Assembly: GCA_030836705.1 (NCBI GenBank)
Contig: JAUPLZ010000381.1
Coordinates: forward strand, 1 to 11,769
Direction: 5' to 3'
Origin: Campylobacterota bacterium
Lineage (GTDB): Bacteria > Campylobacterota > Campylobacteria > Campylobacterales > SZUA-545
Length of the DNA: 11,769 nucleotides
Below the pieces are notes generated by a model that saw only the letters and a list, made by a program, of their open reading frames with translations, was not told the origin of the DNA and did not search any database. Shown piece after piece: positions 7,801-11,769 of this stretch (positions within the stretch are counted from its first letter, which is position 1; each line of letters starts with the position of its first letter). The position numbers were made by a program, and so were the translations under genes.

Positions 7801-8293
7801 TATAAGTGTTTCCGTCAGCTATATCAATATAAAACTCCTCACCCTCGTAATCCGATTGGTACTCTATTTTTATATTTGGTTTTGATTTTGTCATCGATGA
7901 GGAAAGATACATTGTATTTAGATATTTTGCATCATCTTTCACATTGTATTTGAAGTTTATCTGTATTTCAGAAAGAGACGGGGTGATGTTTTTTAATATT
8001 TTTATACCGAGTGTTGATTTTGTCACATCGCCTGTGTCCGGAGTCGCTACCGTGTTTATCGTATTCGTGGAAGTTCTATCATATGTTGTATTATCATCAC
8101 TGTCGTTTGTGTCTTTTAGCGTAGCATAGCTGCCGTCACCCACAAACCCAAACTGAGAATTTATATTTTTGTGAAATCCGTTTACGCCGATTAACTGCCA
8201 AGCATTCGGAATGATTCTTTGTTGATATGTCTTTGCACTTAAAAAAGATAAAAATATAAATAAAAATAGGCTAATAAATAGTTTAATTTGCAT
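4853..8293 (-). CDS. Large Sec-exported acidic protein of unknown function, 1146 residues
   Basis: I do not recognise a named family. Residues 1-20 (MQIKLFISLFLFIFLSFLSA) form a clear Sec signal peptide with likely cleavage before Lys21. The rest is soluble, acidic and rich in Asn, Asp, Ser and Thr, with one cysteine (Cys678). There is no membrane anchor, autotransporter barrel, RTX repeat or LPXTG motif, so a periplasmic or surface location is inferred. Short aromatic modules recur: AWQLIGVNGF (31-40), IWSVYRSD...GQAYWVKID (239-266), RKWNMLSF (294-301) and KGYWVYL (756-762). They resemble the W-x-L-hG ... GyWvk pattern seen in exported Campylobacterota proteins. Residues 127-168 and 1077-1119 look like copies of one module. 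FDSDFDGVGDS (509-519) resembles a calcium-binding DxDxDG loop. VSAYINN (350-356) and VSAYVVD (583-589) are also alike. The start ATG 8293 has AAAGGAG at the right distance. The gene follows the hemL cluster by 63 bases. Adhesin, S-layer or matrix roles are guesses. Confidence 0.8.
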   Translation of the reverse strand: MQIKLFISLFLFIFLSFLSAKTYQQRIIPNAWQLIGVNGFHKNINSQFGFVGDGSYATLKDTNDSDDNTTYDRTSTNTINTVATPDTGDVTKSTLGIKILKNITPSLSEIQINFKYNVKDDAKYLNTMYLSSSMTKSKPNIKIEYQSDYEGEEFYIDIADGNTYKGTFSSASTYDNPQVLLMNSTKEYTKISDIFDMNISDNDITDLDNFDVTGAQMSLLSAFPDANLTIFKWNSGDQIWSVYRSDSSVNDFLELEAGQAYWVKIDSEDSIAPGMILGEGKILSSATYDSLADRKWNMLSFNDSYLIDNSSAIFIDENAYNTSGLAIRRSIFINDIIKVPTNISNSNIKVSAYINNYAQVLDMNGTSHWSIRAYPASYPSNGIVLVSDENIEVNATAATQNLFKSIANDDLTTSFYQSLTQMDANADYTMLTSQQLDEYMLALKINKEALLDLPNNGKRKGKLEVTYVGKSAFDIDISAENNIADIALAIEIEMTNNLTIDGIAGVVAFDSDFDGVGDSVILSATDRFLVKDATFAKTYQFSSSGVAETAYISSGVSLVTFSTAANIDTTVANINAIEASTKVSAYVVDKNNSLLMITSDTYRDISILEAANSSQFNIDFYENNNSTKGAVRDIFRIKDLASAPIFDFSEGNVTNWTIAEASITSGANFEGVPQSTLCLSEDLKYMAFQTDDYTIDSPAYDLAELSAPSDGLVIESIFSGVLQDNYIQWQNSDLTMDPQLYNNSDNFNLQKLDRTKGYWVYLATKTANPISISGVSISGGVEQNFDNNFTYAKYEVGEVSNFFDKALSVTVNGLDTSTSGNVYRAEFIIDGKKNALNREGISTVFTSNLNSFETDGLFVREYPSLNKAMQVRVYDGLNNRYTYDISTFNAIKPEVPTVGHLLHPTTNVDYLTISVSGGSTIKIFDGNISDYSAHHNINLIVSSDELSTYAGDYIFNPASSDEVMYATASKPYYDFRVIVANDDDLWSNMRRVFYAPVHKGTHILADTDVVRTDYDSEPVAFNTTGTSHYDWVDGNGDPIDSGVQLRVDDNDTTSNNTNLVMAYYPRNVTIDSSVPATAYLSDDNATVGQLGIITYAPDYVGDVFYIYHSVDEKLYYGVFPASGANDTNATMYPLNLIDSEQSFTKP

Positions 8294-8296
8294 AGC

Positions 8297-8320
8297 TGCT
8301 CCTTTGGAAGCAAAGGAGCA
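8297..8320 (-). promoter_or_regulatory. Hairpin enclosing the Shine-Dalgarno sequence of the large exported protein
   Basis: In the - strand transcript, TGCTCCTTTG, loop CTTC and CAAAGGAGCA form a perfect 10-bp stem with a four-base loop. The 3' arm carries the AAGGAG ribosome site of the gene starting at 8293, with the stem ending only 3 bases before the ATG. The ribosome site would therefore be hidden when the hairpin forms. No T run follows, which argues against a terminator for the upstream gene. That the hairpin regulates translation is an inference. Confidence 0.55.
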
Positions 8321-8356
8321 AAAACTATTCCATTTTCCTGTGCAAAAAGTGTTCCA
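8318..8356. repeat. Pair of 15-base direct repeats, 24-base period
   Basis: GCAAAAACTATTCCA (8318-8332) and GCAAAAAGTGTTCCA (8342-8356) match at 13 of 15 bases, spaced 9 bases apart. They fill the gap between the four-helix membrane protein gene and the large exported protein gene, just upstream of the ribosome-site hairpin on the - strand. They could be paired operator sites or a small chance duplication. Confidence 0.35.
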
Positions 8357-8887
8357 CTACTGCTTTCTAAAAGCCAAAATAACCGATGAAACAGGAAGTA
8401 TCGAAAGTCCTAATATAAATGGCAAAATTTTTAAATGCCCGTTTCCTTCAAGCCAAAAAAATCCTAAAATTAAGAGAAAATAACCGACAAGCCTAAAAGG
8501 TGAAAATATCCCTTTAAAAGTGAGTGCAATATTTTTGATTTTTGAGCTTTTTTTGAGCTTGTCCCTCTCTTCTTTATAGATATTTTTCGCCTCTTCTTCT
8601 GTTATCTCGCCATAGTTTATCTCTTCGTCGTCAAAAAGCTCATAACTATCCTCTATCTTATCAATTATGTCTCTTTGCTCTACTTCGCACCCGTCTAGTT
8701 TTTTAACTTGTTCGTTTACACTACTTTTGTATCCCAAAAAAGAACCGATAGCAACAGACATAGCCGCCAATGCGCCTATTTGGGAGTTTAGAAGCGACAA
8801 ATAATCATCCACAAGCACAAAGTACACTACAAAAATCAAATCCAACACAAAATAGATAACAAAAAATCTAGCTAGCGTTTTATTCAT
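8357..8887 (-). CDS. Four-helix inner-membrane protein of unknown function, linked to hemL/atpZ
   Basis: 176 residues, no family name recognised. Hydrophobic segments lie near 7-26, 35-53, 131-147 and 152-173. Between the second and third is a strongly charged, largely acidic loop (about 54-128, with ELFDDEEINYGEITEEEAKN), probably cytoplasmic. The start ATG 8887 overlaps the end of the upstream atpZ-like gene by 8 bases (ATGAATAA), which points to translational coupling and joint function. From memory, Campylobacter jejuni also has two small integral-membrane protein genes beside hemL (Cj0852c and Cj0851c), so the arrangement may be conserved in the phylum. With an AtpZ-like partner, a link to ion movement or ATP synthase assembly is possible, but nothing in the sequence proves it. 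Confidence 0.75.
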   Translation of the reverse strand: MNKTLARFFVIYFVLDLIFVVYFVLVDDYLSLLNSQIGALAAMSVAIGSFLGYKSSVNEQVKKLDGCEVEQRDIIDKIEDSYELFDDEEINYGEITEEEAKNIYKEERDKLKKSSKIKNIALTFKGIFSPFRLVGYFLLILGFFWLEGNGHLKILPFILGLSILPVSSVILAFRKQ

Positions 8888-9152
8888 TGTTGCTATTTTT
8901 ATACTTTGGATTTCTTGCGTTTTTTTCCTCTGCGTACTCGTCCATCTCTTTTTTTAGCTTTTGATAGGCTTTATACACATTCATAATAGCGGCACCGACA
9001 CCCCAAGCGACACCAAGCCACAAAAGCCATCCGATGCCTGTTAGATTCTTAAGAACTATGCCAATCCCCACACCGATTAATACTGCTATAACGATAGAAA
9101 AACCAAGAGATAGTTTTTCTAATCCTTCAAATCCTTTTTTTATCTTGCTCAT
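8880..9152 (-). CDS. AtpZ/AtpI-like small two-helix membrane protein
   Basis: 90 residues with two hydrophobic helices (about 15-34 and 39-60) and a charged C-terminal tail. The glycine pattern of the first helix (GVGIGIVL) and the [26 protein letters not shown] stretch, ending in a basic helix ([14 protein letters not shown]), fit the AtpZ/AtpI family. These proteins are linked to F1Fo-ATP synthase assembly or Mg/Ca transport. No ATP synthase gene is present here; in Campylobacterota such genes can stand alone. The start ATG 9152 overlaps the hemL stop by 4 bases (ATGA) and the gene overlaps the next one by 8 bases, so all three should be translated together. Family membership is moderately certain and function less so. 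Confidence 0.65.
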   Translation of the reverse strand: MSKIKKGFEGLEKLSLGFSIVIAVLIGVGIGIVLKNLTGIGWLLWLGVAWGVGAAIMNVYKAYQKLKKEMDEYAEEKNARNPKYKNSNNE

Positions 9153-10435
9153 TTGATTTTTTTCAATACCCTTTCAGCCGCTGCTACACTCTTATCTATC
9201 ATTTCGTTGGTTGTTTTTGTAGATATAAATCCGGCTTCAAACAGCGAACAAGCAAGATAAACACCCTCTTCTAGCATTCCTTGATGGAACTTTGCAAAAA
9301 ATTCTCCGTCACATTTTGCCGCATCTGCGAAGTTATTTACAGGAGTTTCGCTAAAAAAGAAACCAAACATACTGCCTCGCACAGTTGTTTGTATATCCAC
9401 GCCAGCCTCTTTTGCCGCTAATTTTAAACCGTTTGCAAGTCTTAGCGCCTTTGCCTCTAAATCTTTATAGATATTTTTATCTGCTTTTAGTTTTTTTATA
9501 GATGCGATTCCAGCCGCCATCGCCACAGGATTTCCGCTTAAAGTCCCTGCTTGATATACAGGTCCTTCCGGTGAAAGATGCGCCATAATTTCAGCTCTTG
9601 CCCCAAATGCGCCGACAGGCATTCCGGCACCTATAACTTTTCCGAATGTCGCCATATCCGGCACAACACTAGTATGTCCCATTGCACCGTTTAAAGAGGC
9701 TCTAAAACCGCTCATAACCTCATCAAAAATCAAAAGTGCGCCGTTTTTATCACACAACTCTCTAAGCTCTTTTAAAAACTCTTCGCTAGCAGGAACAAGT
9801 CCCATATTTCCGGCAATCGGCTCAATAATAACGCACGCTATGTTTTTGCTATCCTTAAAACACTCTCTTATGTTTTCTATGTTGTTATATTCCGCTAAAA
9901 GTGTGTGCTTTACCAAATCAGCAGGCACTCCGGGGCTGCTTGGTGTACCAAAAGTAGCGGCACCGCTTCCTGCTTGAACCAAAAGAGAATCACTATGACC
10001 GTGATAACAGCCTTTGAACTTTACGATGTCGTCTTTTTTTGTAAAACCTCTTGCAAGTCTTATAGCAGACATAACCGCCTCGGTTCCGGAGCTTACGAAT
10101 CTTAGCTTATCCATAAACGGATATATCGCTATAACCTCTTTTGCAAGTTCCGTCTCCAAAAGTGTAGGCGCTCCAAAGCTTAGCCCTTTTTTTACTGCAT
10201 CGATAACCGCATTTTCTATATCGCTGTCGGCATGACCGAATATAAGCGGTCCCCAGCTCTGGACGAAATCAATATACTCATTGCCGTCAATATCATAAAT
10301 ATATCCGCCCTTGCCGTGCGAAATAAAAGGCGGGTATCCTCCAACTGCCTTAAACGCCCTAACTGGAGAATCAACACCGCCCGGAATAACCTCAAAAGCC
10401 TCTTTAAAAGCCGCTACACTCTTTTCATGTTTCAT
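9149..10435 (-). CDS. hemL: Glutamate-1-semialdehyde 2,1-aminomutase
   Basis: A pyridoxal-phosphate enzyme that turns glutamate-1-semialdehyde into 5-aminolevulinate in the C5 route to heme and other tetrapyrroles, cytoplasmic. Its 428 residues match the family length. Seen: [11 protein letters not shown] near the N-terminus, [16 protein letters not shown], the YHGHSD motif, DEVMSGFR (Asp238 contacts the cofactor ring), PLP lysine Lys266 in [16 protein letters not shown], and [14 protein letters not shown] chose ATG 10435 over an in-frame TTG at 10441, because AGGA (complement of 10443-10446) lies 7 bases before the ATG but only 1 base before the TTG. The gene is first in a tight cluster with the AtpZ-like and four-helix membrane proteins. 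It is divergent from the small lipoprotein gene across 61 bases, which must hold its promoter. Confidence 0.95.
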   Translation of the reverse strand: MKHEKSVAAFKEAFEVIPGGVDSPVRAFKAVGGYPPFISHGKGGYIYDIDGNEYIDFVQSWGPLIFGHADSDIENAVIDAVKKGLSFGAPTLLETELAKEVIAIYPFMDKLRFVSSGTEAVMSAIRLARGFTKKDDIVKFKGCYHGHSDSLLVQAGSGAATFGTPSSPGVPADLVKHTLLAEYNNIENIRECFKDSKNIACVIIEPIAGNMGLVPASEEFLKELRELCDKNGALLIFDEVMSGFRASLNGAMGHTSVVPDMATFGKVIGAGMPVGAFGARAEIMAHLSPEGPVYQAGTLSGNPVAMAAGIASIKKLKADKNIYKDLEAKALRLANGLKLAAKEAGVDIQTTVRGSMFGFFFSETPVNNFADAAKCDGEFFAKFHQGMLEEGVYLACSLFEAGFISTKTTNEMIDKSVAAAERVLKKIK

Positions 10436-10496
10436 AATCAAATCCTATTATTAAAAGGTTTTATTTTCTAAGGATGGATTGTATACTATTCACAGT
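10436..10496. promoter_or_regulatory. Divergent promoter region between hemL and the lipoprotein-cmoB unit
   Basis: A 61-base AT-rich gap between two divergent genes. On the + strand, TATACT (10482-10487) is a good -10 element. It would start transcription about 10494, almost at the ATG 10497, so that mRNA would be nearly leaderless. The same GTATAC palindrome offers TATACA on the - strand for hemL. TAATAAT nearer hemL is another - strand candidate. TAAAAGGTTTTA (10452-10463) is a small palindrome that could be an operator. No clear -35 boxes are visible; T-rich upstream tracts are common in this phylum. Confidence 0.35.
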
Positions 10497-10712
10497 ATGA
10501 AAAAGATAATAGCCCTGTTTTTACCACTATTTTTTACAAGTTGCGCATACATAAACGAGTGCGGTGCATCCACCAATTATTACAATGACTGCATAGAGTA
10601 TTACGACTCAATGGGAATCTATCACAAAGAGTGTCCAAAAAACAATATTTACAACAAATGCAAAACAGCGCCTAGCGATTCGCTCTTGAAGGATTGTATC
10701 AATTGCAACTAG
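10497..10712 (+). CDS. Small cysteine-rich putative lipoprotein
   Basis: 71 residues from ATG 10497. MKKIIALFLPLFFTSC is a lipoprotein-type signal, with Cys16 as the likely lipidated residue (relaxed lipobox FTSC). The mature part of about 56 residues has six further cysteines (22, 32, 46, 55, 67, 70) and many Tyr and Asn residues, suggesting a small disulfide-bonded periplasmic or outer-membrane lipoprotein. No homologous family is recognised. An in-frame TTG at 10479 would add MYTIHS ahead of the signal; the ATG is preferred because MKK starts the signal peptide well, although no good ribosome site precedes it. The 3' end overlaps the cmoB start region, so the two are probably co-translated. 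It is real rather than chance because the signal peptide and cysteine pattern are coherent, but function is unknown. Confidence 0.6.
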   Translation: MKKIIALFLPLFFTSCAYINECGASTNYYNDCIEYYDSMGIYHKECPKNNIYNKCKTAPSDSLLKDCINCN

Positions 10713-11608
10713 ACGAAATAAAAAAAGAATACCTAAAAAGAGTGGAGTGGAAAAACATAGCCCCGCTTCATGAACTTATAAAAAATCTGCCGACTATTCA
10801 TGATGCGAAAATATCGTTTGATGATGCTATAAAAATAGAAACGGATATAAACCAAACCCAAAAAGAGCAGATTCTTCACTGCGCAAAAGAGCTAAAGCCT
10901 TGGCGAAAAGGACCTTTTGAAGTTTTTGATATTTTTATCGATACCGAATGGCAAAGCTTTATAAAATACAATCTTTTAGCGCCGCACATCAACCTAAAAG
11001 ACAAAGTAGTAGCAGATATCGGATGCAACAACGGCTACTATATGTTTAGAATGCTAAAAGACAAGCCAAAAAAAGTCATAGGTTTTGACCCTTCTGCGCT
11101 TACCTACATGCAGTTTTTGTTTTTGAACCATTTTATAAAAAGCGATATCGTGCAGTATGAGCTCCTAGGAATAGAGCATGTCGAATTTTATAACCACAAA
11201 TTTGATGTGATATTTTGCTTAGGCGTCTTGTACCACAGAAGCGACCCTATCTCCTCTTTGAAATCACTGCACAAAGCATTAAATATCGGTGGCGAAGTAA
11301 TAATCGATACTATCATCATAAACGAAGACGGCGACTACTGTCTCTTCCCAAAAGATAGATATGCAGGCATGAAAAATGTCTACTTTTTTCCAACAATTTC
11401 AGCACTTAAAAATTGGCTTTTTAGAGCCGGTTTTGAAGATATTGTCGTGCTTGCCATTAAGCCAACGGATTTTGAGGAGCAGCGAAAAACCGAATGGATA
11501 GACTCATTTAGCCTAAACAATTTCCTGCAAAATGACGATGTTACGAAAACTATAGAAGGCTATCCAGCACCCGTTAGAGCTTATGTAAAGGCTAGGAAAA
11601 TAAAATGA
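10703..11608 (+). CDS. cmoB: tRNA 5-carboxymethoxyuridine methyltransferase family enzyme CmoB
   Basis: Transfers a carboxymethyl group from carboxy-S-adenosylmethionine to 5-hydroxyuridine at tRNA position 34, giving cmo5U for wobble decoding. It closely follows the E. coli CmoB pattern: PWRKGPF (66-72), IDTEWQS, cofactor motif DIGCNNGYY (105-113), FDP (128-130), GVLYHR (174-179), DRYAGMKNVYFFP (218-230), EEQRKTEW (258-265) and EGYPAP (285-290). The protein is about 301 residues against 323 in E. coli, with a shorter N-terminus. No ATG is near. TTG 10703 is preferred because AAGGA (10689-10693) lies 9 bases upstream; TTG 10694 abuts the same site with no spacing. The start overlaps the lipoprotein gene by 10 bases and the end overlaps the next gene by 4. 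cmoA, which supplies the cofactor, is not in the window. Confidence 0.92.
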   Translation: MQLDEIKKEYLKRVEWKNIAPLHELIKNLPTIHDAKISFDDAIKIETDINQTQKEQILHCAKELKPWRKGPFEVFDIFIDTEWQSFIKYNLLAPHINLKDKVVADIGCNNGYYMFRMLKDKPKKVIGFDPSALTYMQFLFLNHFIKSDIVQYELLGIEHVEFYNHKFDVIFCLGVLYHRSDPISSLKSLHKALNIGGEVIIDTIIINEDGDYCLFPKDRYAGMKNVYFFPTISALKNWLFRAGFEDIVVLAIKPTDFEEQRKTEWIDSFSLNNFLQNDDVTKTIEGYPAPVRAYVKARKIK

Positions 11609-11769
11609 CAGATGAAGAGATTCTAAGCGATATTGAAGAGAGTGAAAAAGAGCTAAAGAAAGAGCAAATTTCAAAAAGCGAACTTTCAACCCATAGCCTT
11701 ATAAATCAATCCCTAGTAGGGGTTATGGATGACATGGAAGCTGGCGATGCAAAAGTTATTTTTACAGAG
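11605..11769 (+). CDS. Probable hot-dog fold (thioesterase-like) protein, N-terminal part (3' end outside window)
   Basis: The first 55 residues of a gene that begins with ATG 11605, overlapping the cmoB stop (ATGA), so it should be coupled to cmoB. The N-terminal 30 residues are acidic and helical (EEILSDIEESEKELKKE). Then comes STHSLINQSLVGVMDDMEAGDAKVIFTE, cut by the window end. The N-x-x-L-x-G ... G-x-A-x-V pattern resembles the first strands of PaaI-type hot-dog thioesterases. From memory, C. jejuni has a hot-dog protein gene (Cj0977, linked to flagellar sigma-28 control and virulence) next to its cmoB homologue (Cj0976), which supports the call. The catalytic or ligand region lies outside the window, so activity cannot be judged. 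Confidence 0.55.
   Translation, partial: MTDEEILSDIEESEKELKKEQISKSELSTHSLINQSLVGVMDDMEAGDAKVIFTE

Noticed and set aside
8297..8320. Hairpin as a terminator for the hemL cluster
   Set aside because: There is no T run after the stem on either strand, and the arm carries a good ribosome binding site for the next gene.
10436..10441. TTG 10441 as hemL start
   Set aside because: The AGGA site is 1 base from this codon but 7 bases from ATG 10435, which also gives the usual N-terminus.
10474..10500. Eight-codon leader ORF (MDCILFTV) overlapping the lipoprotein ATG
   Set aside because: Its ATG has no spaced ribosome site and it overlaps the likely -10 element, so it would not be transcribed from that promoter.
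11601..11633. Possible sigma-28 promoter (TAAA ... CGATAT) for the hot-dog gene
   Set aside because: The spacing is 23 bases instead of about 17, and the -10 like part lies inside the coding sequence.
1..11769. Transposons, CRISPR arrays, tRNA genes, riboswitches
   Set aside because: No transposase-like frame, regularly spaced repeat, cloverleaf or known aptamer pattern was found by reading both strands.

Overview
The window looks like the chromosome of a Campylobacterota (former Epsilonproteobacteria) relative of Sulfurimonas or Sulfuricurvum. This is an inference from four things: AT-rich sequence, a short-form leuC, a type I-beta DAHP synthase of Thermotoga/Bacillus type, and gene pairings that I recall from Campylobacter (hemL with two small membrane-protein genes; cmoB with a hot-dog protein). 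No mobile element, CRISPR array, tRNA or rRNA is visible, and no gene-free stretch exceeds 100 bases.

Left arm, + strand (1-4854): the 3' part of a succinate dehydrogenase/fumarate reductase iron-sulfur subunit gene; leuC (leucine synthesis); a REC-PAS-GGDEF-EAL cyclic-di-GMP signalling gene split by a single-base frameshift in an A7 run; and aroF (first step of the shikimate pathway). A clear rho-independent terminator follows. leuC, the signalling gene and aroF have short gaps and no terminator between them, so they probably form one transcription unit.

Middle, - strand (10435 down to 4853): hemL (tetrapyrrole synthesis), an AtpZ-like two-helix membrane protein and a four-helix membrane protein overlap by 4 and 8 bases and should be translationally coupled. 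After 63 bases comes a 1146-residue Sec-exported, acidic, Asn/Asp/Ser/Thr-rich protein of unknown function. Its Shine-Dalgarno sequence lies inside a perfect 10-bp hairpin.

Right arm, + strand (10497-11769), divergent from hemL: a small cysteine-rich putative lipoprotein, cmoB (wobble-uridine modification of tRNA) and the start of an acidic protein that probably belongs to the hot-dog thioesterase group. All three overlap.

Most of the window is housekeeping metabolism. The unusual parts are the frameshifted cyclic-di-GMP gene with a slippery A7 run that would restore the frame by a -1 shift, the large orphan exported protein with matching modules near its two ends, the hairpin over its ribosome binding site, and the cysteine-rich mini-lipoprotein. 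I see no convincing evidence of a wholly new multi-gene system.
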